Made by a program: the position numbers and the translations under genes | Assembly: GCA_024640985.1 (NCBI GenBank) | Contig: JAHEDY010000024.1 | Span: forward strand, 1 to 37,490 | Source of the DNA: Gammaproteobacteria bacterium | GTDB lineage: Bacteria; Pseudomonadota; Gammaproteobacteria; Pseudomonadales; Litorivicinaceae | Direction of reading: 5' to 3' | DNA: 37,490 bases | Part shown: in pieces, positions 17,754-25,485 of the stretch | Position numbering within the stretch: position 1 is the first letter of the stretch | Layout: every line of letters starts with the position of its first letter | The notes under the pieces: generated by a model | The model's input: the letters and a program-made list of their open reading frames with translations, nothing else | Database searches by the model: none | Told to the model about the DNA's origin: nothing

Positions 17754-18226
17754 ATCAACTGAAATTCTGGGTTGCCGTTGGGCTTGGGAGCGGGTTGTCT
17801 CCGAAAGCTCCAGGGACCACTGGAACGCTCGGCGTTCTGCCTTTGCTGGTCGTGGTTTGGGATGCGTCATTGCTCGTTTGGGGCCTTGGTTTTATCACGC
17901 TTTGTGCGCTGTCGATCTGGAGTATTCCTGAGGCTGGCCGTCGACTTGGGGAGCCTGATCACGGTCAGATCGTCATTGATGAATGGGCCGGTATGTGGCT
18001 CGCCGCCTTTGGCATCAATGCCTTTACAGAAACATCTGTGGGGCTCGGTCTTTTCGTTGGCTTTATCGGTTTTCGAGTGTTCGACATTGCCAAGCCTTGG
18101 GCTGTCTCTTGGTGTGAACGACATATCCCCGGTGCCTGGGGTGTTTTGATGGATGACGTAGTCGCGGGCGGATATGTTCTTATTCTTGCGCTGGTCTTTG
18201 GTATGCTTAGCGGCCACTCAGGATAA
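17750..18226 (+). CDS. pgpA: Phosphatidylglycerophosphatase A
   Basis: A 158-residue inner-membrane enzyme that dephosphorylates phosphatidylglycerophosphate to phosphatidylglycerol. The N-terminal GLGSGLSPKAPGTTGTL signature (about 8-24) and the DHGQIVIDEWAGMWLA segment (about 68-83) carry the conserved residues of PgpA. Three to four membrane helices are visible, with the terminal segment DDVVAGGYVLILALVFG. Starts with ATGA overlapping thiL, the order thiL-pgpA being standard in gammaproteobacteria. Its stop lies four bases before the ribA ATG. It is slightly shorter than E. coli PgpA (172) at both ends. Confidence 0.95.
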   Translation: MNQLKFWVAVGLGSGLSPKAPGTTGTLGVLPLLVVVWDASLLVWGLGFITLCALSIWSIPEAGRRLGEPDHGQIVIDEWAGMWLAAFGINAFTETSVGLGLFVGFIGFRVFDIAKPWAVSWCERHIPGAWGVLMDDVVAGGYVLILALVFGMLSGHSG

Positions 18227-18230
18227 GACC

Positions 18231-18836
18231 ATGACCATCGAACACATCGACAATTGCCAACTCCCGACTCAATGGGGCACCTTCGACATGCACGGATTTA
18301 GGGAAACCGAATCTGGGAAGGAGCATGTGTGTCTGGTGATGGGCGATCCAGGCCATGAACAACCTGTATTGATCCGGGTGCATTCGGAGTGTTTGACGGG
18401 CGATGCGCTGTTTTCTCAACGCTGTGATTGTGGTGCGCAGTTGGAGCATGCCATGGCGGCTGTTGCGGCGAAAGGCTCAGGGATGATCTTGTATTTGCGC
18501 CAGGAAGGTCGGGGTATCGGTCTTCTCAATAAAATTCGTGCCTATCATTTGCAGGATGAAGGGGCAGATACTGTGGACGCCAATGAAGCCCTAGGCTTTG
18601 CACCAGACCAGCGTGATTATTCGATTGTTGGACCGATGTTGCATCATTTTGGTGTGACCGAAGTCGAATTACTGACTAATAACCCAAGAAAAGTTGAGGC
18701 ACTGGAGTCACTCGGGATTTCAGTGGTGAAACGGCACTCGATCGAGACGGGTCTGACGCCGCATAATCAGAACTATCTGAAAACCAAACTCAATCGACTC
18801 GGTCACTTACTGAGTCAATCTGAAAACTTCAGCTAA
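18231..18836 (+). CDS. ribA: GTP cyclohydrolase II
   Basis: A 201-residue zinc enzyme that opens the riboflavin pathway by converting GTP to the diaminopyrimidine precursor. All zinc cysteines are present at C54, C65 and C67 (SECLTGDALFSQRCDCG), and the catalytic LRQEGRGIGLLNKIRAY segment is intact near residue 93, with TNNPRKVEAL near 148. This supplies the activity missing from the C-terminal domain of the RibBX fusion upstream. ATG 18231 is chosen: the open frame extends back into pgpA, but family length (E. coli 196) and numbering of cysteines fit this start. The last 8 bases overlap the 3' end of dxs on the other strand. Confidence 0.97.
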   Translation: MTIEHIDNCQLPTQWGTFDMHGFRETESGKEHVCLVMGDPGHEQPVLIRVHSECLTGDALFSQRCDCGAQLEHAMAAVAAKGSGMILYLRQEGRGIGLLNKIRAYHLQDEGADTVDANEALGFAPDQRDYSIVGPMLHHFGVTEVELLTNNPRKVEALESLGISVVKRHSIETGLTPHNQNYLKTKLNRLGHLLSQSENFS

Positions 18837-20709
18837 GCCGGTCGACAATCGCGGCGGTGATGCCGCGAGCATCGAGTCCGACGCGCTCAAGCATCGCTTC
18901 AGGCTTACCGTGGGCTTCAAATCGATCAGGAAGGCCTAAGCTGAGTAAGGCGACTGAGAAGCCTTGATCCACGTAAAATTCACCAACTGCAGATCCTGCG
19001 CCACCCATACGCTGATGTTCTTCGACTGTGACGATGAGTTTGGCGTCGGCATGTTGTCTTAAAGTCTCCTCATCGAGTGGTTTGACCCAGCGCATGTCAA
19101 TGACTGTGGCATCCAAGGTGTCGCCTGCTTCGAGCGCTGCAAAAACGCGCGATCCAAAGCCTAAGATGACGATTCCAGATTGTCCTTCACGACGAACGAC
19201 TGCCTTTCCGACATCGACGGTGTTGAGGCTGCCATCTGGGTATTCACCAGGCCCCTGGCCTCGCGGGTAGCGCACAGCGGCTGGGCCTGGATGTTGATAG
19301 CAGGTTGAGAGGAGTAAGCGGCACTCGGCCTCACTGGAGGGTGCTGCAATGATGATTTCAGGAAGCGTTCGTAAATATGCGTAGTCATAGACACCAGCAT
19401 GTGTTGGCCCGTCTTCACCAACCAGGCCTGCTCGATCAATGGCGAAGGTGACATCCAACCCTTGCACACAGACATCATGAATGACCTGATCATAGGCGCG
19501 CTGCAAGAAGGTGGAGTAAATGGCAATAACAGGTTTGCTGGTTTGTGTAGCCAATCCTGCACCAAGGCAGACTGCGTGTTGTTCGGCAATGGCAACATCA
19601 TAGTAACGATCAGGGAATCGATTCGAGAATTCGATCAGATCAGAGCCTTCGCGCATGGCAGGCGTGATGCCAACCAGTCGTGAATCCTGTTCGGCCATGT
19701 CACATAACCACTGGCCAAAAATATTCGAGTAGGTTGGTTTCGGTGTTGCTTCGGAGTCTGATTTGGCTTTCAGTTTTCCGATCGCGTGATATTTAATGGG
19801 ATCATCTTCGGCGGGCACAAAACCGCAGCCTTTTTGTGTGACCACATGGAGGAACTGTGGCCCAGGAAGGTCCTTCATATTCTGCAATGTGGTGACAAGA
19901 CCTGTGATGTCATGGCCATCGATGGGGCCTATGTAGTTAAACCCAATCTCTTCAAAGAGTGTGGCTGGGCTGACCATTCCTTTGAGATGCTCTTCGGTCT
20001 TTTTGGCAAATTGAGCCAGTGGCGGTAGGGGCTCAAGCAGTTTCCGGGCTTCATCACGGCTTCGTGTATAGGCTTTGGATGACAGGAGTTTGGCGAGGTA
20101 ATCCCGAATGCCACCGACATTTCTTGAAATGGACATGTCGTTATCATTGAGGATCACAAGGAGATTGGCTTTTTCACTCGCAGCATGGTTGAGCGCTTCA
20201 AAAGCAAGACCTGCCGTTAACGCGCCATCACCAATGACCGCGACATGCCGACGACTGGATTGATTGATTTTCGCATCCAGCGCCATTCCTAAGGCTGCAC
20301 TAATAGAAGTACTCGAGTGTCCAACGCCAAAGGTATCGTATGGGCTTTCTTTGCGATCTGGGAAGGCCGCAAGGCCTCCTTCTTTTCGGATGGTTGTGAG
20401 CTGTTCACGACGGCCGGTCAGGACTTTGTGTGGGTAGGCCTGATGACCAACATCCCAAACCAGTTGGTCAAAGGGTGTGTCCAGACAGAAATGCAAGGCC
20501 ACAGTCAGTTCGACCACTCCAAGTCCCGCCCCAAAGTGGCCCCCTGAGATGCTAACCGAGTAAAGAAGATACTCTCTCAGCTCATCGGCTACCTGCCGCA
20601 GTTGGTCTCGATGTAACGAACGCAGATCATACGGTGAGTTGATGCCTTCCAATAATGGAATACTCGGGTGTTCACCCGGGATGGTGTGGAAGAGTTTCAT
20701 GGATGGCAT
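18829..20709 (-). CDS. dxs: 1-deoxy-D-xylulose-5-phosphate synthase
   Basis: A 626-residue thiamine-diphosphate enzyme that condenses pyruvate and glyceraldehyde 3-phosphate, the first step of the MEP isoprenoid pathway. Motifs: GGHFGAGLGVVELTVALH near 57 with the catalytic histidine, WDVGHQAYPHK near 84, the ThDP/Mg site GDGALTAGLAFEALNH near 160, YDVAIAEQHAV near 374 with the catalytic glutamate, and RAGLVGEDGPTHAG near 425. Length matches the family (E. coli 620). ATG 20709 overlaps the ispA stop by one base; a second ATG three codons later is a possible alternative. It is the last gene of the minus-strand unit and converges on ribA, a compact arrangement with no terminator space. Confidence 0.96.
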   Translation of the reverse strand: MPSMKLFHTIPGEHPSIPLLEGINSPYDLRSLHRDQLRQVADELREYLLYSVSISGGHFGAGLGVVELTVALHFCLDTPFDQLVWDVGHQAYPHKVLTGRREQLTTIRKEGGLAAFPDRKESPYDTFGVGHSSTSISAALGMALDAKINQSSRRHVAVIGDGALTAGLAFEALNHAASEKANLLVILNDNDMSISRNVGGIRDYLAKLLSSKAYTRSRDEARKLLEPLPPLAQFAKKTEEHLKGMVSPATLFEEIGFNYIGPIDGHDITGLVTTLQNMKDLPGPQFLHVVTQKGCGFVPAEDDPIKYHAIGKLKAKSDSEATPKPTYSNIFGQWLCDMAEQDSRLVGITPAMREGSDLIEFSNRFPDRYYDVAIAEQHAVCLGAGLATQTSKPVIAIYSTFLQRAYDQVIHDVCVQGLDVTFAIDRAGLVGEDGPTHAGVYDYAYLRTLPEIIIAAPSSEAECRLLLSTCYQHPGPAAVRYPRGQGPGEYPDGSLNTVDVGKAVVRREGQSGIVILGFGSRVFAALEAGDTLDATVIDMRWVKPLDEETLRQHADAKLIVTVEEHQRMGGAGSAVGEFYVDQGFSVALLSLGLPDRFEAHGKPEAMLERVGLDARGITAAIVDRLS

Positions 20710-21584
20710 TAATTCGTTCGCTCCACGCTTAATCGCGCTAATGTTTCTAACATGGTGGTGTCTTTGTCGATCTGCGCAAGGGCGTTGATGGCAATTTCGA
20801 CTAATGCAGAGGCTTCTTGTTCACTGGCTTCGATGCCCATCAAACTTGGAAAAGTCGATTTACCGAGCATTTGGTCGCGACCTTGTGTCTTTCCTAGCGT
20901 TTCTGTCGAAACGGTCTCATCGAGAATGTCATCCTGGATCTGAAACGCTAAACCGATCGCTTCACCGGCTTGTGTTAGTGCATCCCAATCGGAATCGCTA
21001 GCTTCGCCACAGGCTGCTCCCATGAGCAGACTGGCAGTGATTAGTGCACCGGTTTTTTTCGCATGCATCGCCTTTAAGGCATCGAGAGAGACTGCTTTGC
21101 CTTCCGATTCCAAATCGATGGCTTGTCCCAAGGCCATTCCTTGAAAACCCACAGCGTCACCTAAGAGCCTGAGTTGTTTCACGCGGACGGCATTGGTTCG
21201 CGAATCGTCTTGTCCAAGAATGGAAAAGGCCAGCGCTTGCAGTGCATCACCCGCCAAAATAGCGGTCGCCTCATCAAAGGCGATGTGCGTTGTGGGTTGA
21301 CCTCGGCGCAATGCGTCATCATCCATGGCGGGTAAATCATCATGGATGAGTGAGTAGGCGTGGAGCAGTTCAACTGAGATCGCAGCTGCGTCTGCTGCAT
21401 CTTGGGAGGCATCGACTGCTTCGGCTGCTGCATAGACCAATGCCGGACGCAAACGCTTACCACCCCGAAGGACGCTATATCTGGCGGCCTCTAAGAGCTT
21501 TGAGTCGCCCAAATGGGCGCCAAGTGCATGGTCTAATGCTGCATCGATCCGAATTCGGATGTGGTCGAGCCAATCTTGATCCAA
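20709..21584 (-). CDS. ispA: Farnesyl diphosphate synthase (short-chain polyprenyl synthase)
   Basis: A 291-residue all-helical prenyltransferase that builds geranyl and farnesyl diphosphate from isoprenyl units. The first aspartate-rich motif is HDDLPAMDDD near residue 85 with the following LRRGQPTTH, and the second QIQDDILDE lies near 220; both Mg-binding sites are intact. RYSVLRGGKRLRPAL near 32 is the isopentenyl diphosphate site. Length fits E. coli IspA (299). The start is TTG 21584: no ATG fits, and GGAGG from the end of xseB lies upstream. Five bases separate it from the xseB stop and it overlaps dxs by one base, the classical xseB-ispA-dxs order. Confidence 0.95.
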   Translation of the reverse strand: MDQDWLDHIRIRIDAALDHALGAHLGDSKLLEAARYSVLRGGKRLRPALVYAAAEAVDASQDAADAAAISVELLHAYSLIHDDLPAMDDDALRRGQPTTHIAFDEATAILAGDALQALAFSILGQDDSRTNAVRVKQLRLLGDAVGFQGMALGQAIDLESEGKAVSLDALKAMHAKKTGALITASLLMGAACGEASDSDWDALTQAGEAIGLAFQIQDDILDETVSTETLGKTQGRDQMLGKSTFPSLMGIEASEQEASALVEIAINALAQIDKDTTMLETLARLSVERTN

Positions 21585-21589
21585 TGCGT

Positions 21590-21817
21590 TCAGGCCTCCG
21601 GATCAAAAGGCGCTTCTTCGCCAGACTGTTTGATTTCAGTGACTTTCTGAGAGGCCGTATCGAGGATCGCATGACATTCTTTCGCCAACTTGACGCCTTT
21701 TTCAAAGGCTTCCAGTGAGGTATCCAGTGGCATGGACCCTTGTTCCATTTGGCGGACAAGCGCTTCAAGCTCTGAGAGTTTGGCTTCAAATGACGGTGTG
21801 GTGTTTGAATCAGACAT
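21590..21817 (-). CDS. xseB: Exodeoxyribonuclease VII small subunit
   Basis: A 75-residue protein. The signature SFEAKLSELEALVRQMEQGSMPLDTSLEAFEKG... is split here as FEAKLSELEALVRQME (about 9-25) and LDTSLEAFEKGVKLAKEC (about 31-48), the two helices of XseB. It binds XseA to form exonuclease VII, which degrades single-stranded DNA from both ends. Length near E. coli (80). It begins two bases after the small membrane-protein gene and is followed by ispA after five bases, so all are in one transcript. The large subunit gene xseA is not in this window. Confidence 0.95.
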   Translation of the reverse strand: MSDSNTTPSFEAKLSELEALVRQMEQGSMPLDTSLEAFEKGVKLAKECHAILDTASQKVTEIKQSGEEAPFDPEA

Positions 21818-21819
21818 CT

Positions 21820-22056
21820 TCAGGCCCCGATAAAGAAGGTGTGGTAAACAAGCCGCACAACGACACCTAAGATCATTAAACCAAGACCAATCCGGTTCAC
21901 GACAAATTCCTGGCGAGTCAACTCGAGACGTTTCTGCCAGAAAAAGATGACGGCTTTGAAATCACCTGTTCGCTTGATATAGAGCGCAAATGATAGCAGC
22001 ACGATCAAGGCGCCAAGGCCAAGTGAGCCCTGTTCGACTTGGACTAGCCAATCCAT
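21820..22056 (-). CDS. Small two-helix membrane protein of unknown function
   Basis: A 78-residue protein that I do not recognise. Two hydrophobic segments are evident: about residues 10-27 (LGLGALIVLLSFALYI core) and about 53-75 (NRIGLGLMILGVVVRLVYH core), joined by a 25-residue amphipathic, basic linker with WQKRLELTRQE. Both ends may face the periplasm or the cytoplasm; topology cannot be fixed. It is likely real because it fits exactly between slt (three bases after its stop) and xseB (two bases before its ATG), with no other good frame there. I infer an inner-membrane accessory protein. No function is proposed. Confidence 0.7.
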   Translation of the reverse strand: MDWLVQVEQGSLGLGALIVLLSFALYIKRTGDFKAVIFFWQKRLELTRQEFVVNRIGLGLMILGVVVRLVYHTFFIGA

Positions 22057-22059
22057 GGG

Positions 22060-23940
22060 TTATTCCTTTTTCGTAATTTGCGATGCGGCGACTGATTCCA
22101 ACCGCGTCATCGCACCAGTATAGCGCCACTCGTAGATCACTTGTGCGGAGAGTACACGTTGAACGTAATTTCGAGTCTCAGTAAAGGGAATTGAGGCCAC
22201 CCAGGCATCGAGAGGCATCGATTCATTGGGCATCCACTGCTTCACACGATGTGGCCCCGCATTGTAAGCCGCTGTCGCTAGGGCTGGATGGCCAAATCGA
22301 TCAAGCTGTTTTGCCAGATAGTAACTGCCGATTCGGATATTCGTGGAGGGGTTGATGAGGGTGTTATTGCCCCGCCATCTGAGATTGAGCTCTTTAGCCG
22401 TTTGTCGACCGGTTCTTGGCATCACTTGCATGAGTCCAAGGGCGCCAGCAGGGCTTCGGATGTCATGCATGAACAGGCTTTCTGACCGCATCAGTCCAGA
22501 CAGCCAAGACAGCGAGATATCGTGGCGTTTGGCTGCATTTTTCAGGGGTTTCTCAAAGGCGAGCGGGTAGCGCAGTTCGTAATCATCGGTGAGTCCTGAT
22601 TGATGGGCGGTGACTGCAGATCGTGAATGCCAATTCCATCGGTTGGCAAGCACAGCCGCTGCTTTTTGTTCTTCTTCATTCAATCGTCCCGTAACAAAGT
22701 CCCATTGTCTACGAGCCATGACAGTCAGCCCTTCTTCAAACAACAGTCGCGCGACGGTAACATCGGTTCTCTCATTGACCTTTACGATCAATGTTTCGGG
22801 TGGTCGTTTGGTTTTTGGCGTCAGGTTGTAGGTCATCCCCAGATAGTCAGCAGCCAAGAATCCATACCAGGAGTTGGATTCAGCAACCTTGCGAAACCCT
22901 TCAAATGCGAGATCCGAGCTGCCGGTCATCGCCAATGCTCGGGAGGCCCAATAATTCCATTCAATTTCATTGCGCTCTTCTGGGGCAAGCTTAGAAATTG
23001 CTGTTAGGACATCGGCCCATTCTTGGAAGTGAATAAAATATCGCACTCGCCAATGGTTCAAGATCGGGTGTGATGGCAAGTCCATGCGAAGCAGTGGGGC
23101 AGCTGCGGGATCTAAGTTGATCGCCATGGTGCGTGCCGCGCCTAAAATGGCCTGGTTTCGGACAGCATCAGGAATCTGTCGGTCCTGGATCAAGCCAAGT
23201 AGCCGGTCAGGATTGCGGCTCGCGAGTCGTGACGCGGCCATATCCACCCATTCTGGAAATTGAGCTGCTTGCTTGGTCAAAAATGCGGCAGGTTGTCTGC
23301 GCGCCTGGGCCCAGGCATTGATGTGTTTGGTGGCGGATTGATCCAAGGGCTTGGCAAGCCATCTTGCTAACTGAAGTTGACGTTTCTCCAGTGCATTATC
23401 AATCCTGCGAAGGCGGACTTCCTTGGTGATCAATCCACGTTTTTGGATCAAAGCAAACAGGGTGTCGCAGGCTTTTGGTTGGCTTTTCCCGTGGGTCCAT
23501 AACCGAACAGCCTCGCGATGATCGGCGTCTTTGTCTTGTTTGAGGCGGTAACGCGCTTCCAGCTTGTAACAATTCAGCTCAACGCTATCTGTGGGTCGAT
23601 AAAGAAAGAGAAAGTCTTTGTGCCAGTTGGCTCGGCCGAGTCGAAATAACTTTTTCCAACGCAGATTCGCAATGGCTGCACTATCGGGATACTTCGCCAT
23701 TAAGGTTTCGAGGTCTTGCGCAGAAATAGATCCCAGACGTTTTTCCGTCGACTCAGCGATGAGTTCGGGATAGAGCGGGGAGTTTTGCCAGGCATTTTTC
23801 AGTGCGTTACTGATTTTTCCGGTGCGTTCGACCGAGACCCATGCTCGGGTAAAGGAATCCGCGGTCGCTGTGGTTACCGTACCCATAGCGACGCATCCGA
23901 TGATCGCGATTCTTTTGATAATGTCGCTGATGCCTTGCAC
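22060..23940 (-). CDS. slt: Soluble lytic murein transglycosylase (Slt70 type)
   Basis: A 626-residue periplasmic enzyme that cleaves the MurNAc-GlcNAc bond of peptidoglycan to form 1,6-anhydro ends. A signal peptide is visible (SDIIKRIAIIGCVAMG core, cleavage near TTATA/DSF). The long helical doughnut region (about 30-465) precedes the C-terminal goose-lysozyme-like domain: catalytic Glu487 in LMRSES, then SPAGALGLMQVMPRTGRQTA, NPSTNIRIGSYYL and TAAYNAGPHRV. GTG 23940 is chosen because AAAGAGG lies just upstream; TTG 23958 would add six residues. Its length is close to E. coli Slt70 (645). First gene of the slt-orf78-xseB-ispA-dxs unit, divergent from the epimerase-like gene. Confidence 0.93.
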   Translation of the reverse strand: MQGISDIIKRIAIIGCVAMGTVTTATADSFTRAWVSVERTGKISNALKNAWQNSPLYPELIAESTEKRLGSISAQDLETLMAKYPDSAAIANLRWKKLFRLGRANWHKDFLFLYRPTDSVELNCYKLEARYRLKQDKDADHREAVRLWTHGKSQPKACDTLFALIQKRGLITKEVRLRRIDNALEKRQLQLARWLAKPLDQSATKHINAWAQARRQPAAFLTKQAAQFPEWVDMAASRLASRNPDRLLGLIQDRQIPDAVRNQAILGAARTMAINLDPAAAPLLRMDLPSHPILNHWRVRYFIHFQEWADVLTAISKLAPEERNEIEWNYWASRALAMTGSSDLAFEGFRKVAESNSWYGFLAADYLGMTYNLTPKTKRPPETLIVKVNERTDVTVARLLFEEGLTVMARRQWDFVTGRLNEEEQKAAAVLANRWNWHSRSAVTAHQSGLTDDYELRYPLAFEKPLKNAAKRHDISLSWLSGLMRSESLFMHDIRSPAGALGLMQVMPRTGRQTAKELNLRWRGNNTLINPSTNIRIGSYYLAKQLDRFGHPALATAAYNAGPHRVKQWMPNESMPLDAWVASIPFTETRNYVQRVLSAQVIYEWRYTGAMTRLESVAASQITKKE

Positions 23941-23958
23941 ATGCACCTCTTTGCCCAA

Positions 23959-23971
23959 ACACTGTCAGTGT
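23959..23971. repeat. Palindrome in the slt / epimerase intergenic region
   Basis: ACACTG-T-CAGTGT, perfect six-base arms around one base. It sits in the 69-base gap between the divergent slt and yfcH-like starts, directly upstream of the slt start region. It may be an operator for one or both genes; no known regulator consensus is matched. Confidence 0.45.
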
Positions 23972-24009
23972 GACGAAACCAATCGTCAGTCGCAATGGGG
24001 GGAGTGATC

Positions 24010-24909
24010 ATGGCGCAAATTCTTTTAACCGGTGCTACTGGATTTGTGGGCGACGCACTACTGCCTGCCCTTCTCAACGACGGTCATTCGCTGATCTGCC
24101 TGACGCGTGATCCTAACAAAGCGGCCAAACGGTTCTCGACGATTGCTGCATCGATCCAGTGGATCAGTGATGTAGAGCAGGTCACAGTTATGCCTGAATG
24201 CGTGATTAATTTGTCCGGTGAAGGGATCGCGGATTCCCGATGGACCGATCGCCGAAAGCGAGTCCTGCGCGCGTCGCGGATCGCGGTGACCGAAGCGTTA
24301 GTCAAGCATTTCAATTCGCTCCCCGGTGAGCCGGCTGTGGTGATCTCGGGAAGTGCTGTTGGTTACTATGGACCCCAGACTCAGGAAGTCACAGAAGATC
24401 AAGCGCCCGGATGGGATTTTGCGGCCCGTTTGTGTGCCGATTGGGAGGCGTCAATCGATCGGCTGGAGACTGATCAAACCAAAGTCTACAAATTGCGAAT
24501 CGGCGTGGTGCTTGGTCGCCCGGGCGGATTTTTGGGCCGCCTAGAGCTGCCATTTAAGCTCGGCCTCGGAGGGGCTCTGGGAAAAGGTCGCCAACAGTTT
24601 TCATGGATTCATCGGGATGACTTAGTGGCCATGATCCGTTGGCTGATGTCTGGGACTCCTGATGCCGGCCCCTACAACGCCACGAGCCCACACCCGGTGA
24701 GTAATGAAGAATTTACTCAAGCCTTTGGTCGTGTGCTGAAACGCCCAACCATTCTGCGAGTGCCTGAATTTCCGATGCGGATCGTGTTGGGGGAACTTGC
24801 CGATTTATTATTCAAAGGACAAGCGGTCATCCCAAAACACGCACTCGATCAGGGTTTTCAATTTGATCACCCTGATCTTGAGGAGGCGTTGACGCATTTA
24901 TTCCGGTGA
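24010..24909 (+). CDS. TIGR01777 family epimerase-like protein (YfcH-like)
   Basis: A 299-residue protein of the extended short-chain dehydrogenase fold. The NAD(P)-binding motif is TGATGFVG (about 7-14), with INLSGEGIADSRWT near residue 65 and SGSAVGYYGP near 117, both typical of the YfcH/SDR39U1 group; ISGSAVGYYG includes the active-site tyrosine region. A DUF1731-type C-terminal segment (PEFPMRIVLGELADLL) follows near 260. Its substrate is unknown. ATG 24010 is favoured over 23995 because GGGGGGAG lies seven bases upstream. The 3' end overlaps the convergent lipoprotein gene by 12 bases. Confidence 0.92.
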   Translation: MAQILLTGATGFVGDALLPALLNDGHSLICLTRDPNKAAKRFSTIAASIQWISDVEQVTVMPECVINLSGEGIADSRWTDRRKRVLRASRIAVTEALVKHFNSLPGEPAVVISGSAVGYYGPQTQEVTEDQAPGWDFAARLCADWEASIDRLETDQTKVYKLRIGVVLGRPGGFLGRLELPFKLGLGGALGKGRQQFSWIHRDDLVAMIRWLMSGTPDAGPYNATSPHPVSNEEFTQAFGRVLKRPTILRVPEFPMRIVLGELADLLFKGQAVIPKHALDQGFQFDHPDLEEALTHLFR

Positions 24910-25365
24910 GACGCGAGCCAGTGCGCCTTGTGTCAGTACCCGAACCCGTTGTCCTTCACGGAAGACGTTGACGTTGTCAACTTCCTGCACGATCGAAAGG
25001 GTTTTTCCTGAGTCCATCTTGATGGTGAGTTCTAAGCCCTGTGATCGTGTGGCTTGTTCTTCAATCATGCTTCCGACGACCGCACCGCCGACAGCACCAA
25101 GGATCGTGAAGATTTGTTGGCCTTTGCCTTCGCCAACGGATGAGCCCGCAACGCCGCCGATGATGGCGCCGGGTAATTGCCCTGCTCCCGATTGTTTGCC
25201 TTCGATCACTACGGGGTTGGTGCTTAAGACTGTTCCAAATTCGACTTCTTGGACTTGTCGAGCTTCTGACCTCGAATAGGTGCTGCCCTGAAGCCCTGAG
25301 ACGCAACCTGTGAGTCCCAATGTTAAAAGGCTGATACTGATTGCTGTGAGTATTGATCGGTTCAT
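24898..25365 (-). CDS. slyB: Outer membrane lipoprotein, SlyB/Pcp glycine-zipper family
   Basis: A 155-residue lipoprotein, the same length as E. coli SlyB. A signal peptide with lipobox LTGC (leader about residues 1-20) is followed by a mature chain starting CVSGLQGSTYSRSEARQVQ. The Gly-zipper 2TM region around residues 65-105 shows GAIIGGVAGSSVGEGKGQQ then GAVGGAVVGSMIEEQ, and the C-terminal domain has LTIKMDSGKTLSIVQE. Members stabilise the outer membrane; in enterics slyB belongs to the PhoP regulon. ATG 25365 is preferred, as the frame can start 13 codons earlier but the signal peptide fits here and GGGAG lies upstream. The 3' end overlaps the epimerase-like gene by 12 bases. Confidence 0.93.
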   Translation of the reverse strand: MNRSILTAISISLLTLGLTGCVSGLQGSTYSRSEARQVQEVEFGTVLSTNPVVIEGKQSGAGQLPGAIIGGVAGSSVGEGKGQQIFTILGAVGGAVVGSMIEEQATRSQGLELTIKMDSGKTLSIVQEVDNVNVFREGQRVRVLTQGALARVSPE

Positions 25366-25398
25366 CCTGTACTCCCTAGTCCGGTTGTGATGTCTGAA

Positions 25399-25439
25399 TG
25401 TCATATAGTGTCATCGAATTGTGATTTAAACGTGACACT
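25399..25439. promoter_or_regulatory. TGTCAT direct repeats and AGTGTCA/TGACACT dyad between slyB and the PhoH-family gene
   Basis: TGTCAT occurs at 25399-25404 and 25409-25414, ten bases apart; a third TGTC lies at 25391. AGTGTCA (25407-25413) is mirrored by TGACACT (25433-25439). The direct repeats recall a PhoB box, whose period is 11 rather than 10. A candidate promoter follows: GTGACA (25432-25437), 18 bases, GTTAAT (25456-25461). A regulatory role is inferred from position between divergent genes. Confidence 0.4.
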
Positions 25440-25485
25440 CTGCCATAGTAATACTGTTAATGACTTGCCTGGGGCCCGCCATTCC

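Noticed and set aside
25387-25485. N-terminal extension of the PIN-PhoH frame
   Set aside because: The added residues are cysteine/asparagine-rich and non-conserved, cover the divergent promoter region, and the PIN domain starts right at ATG 25486.
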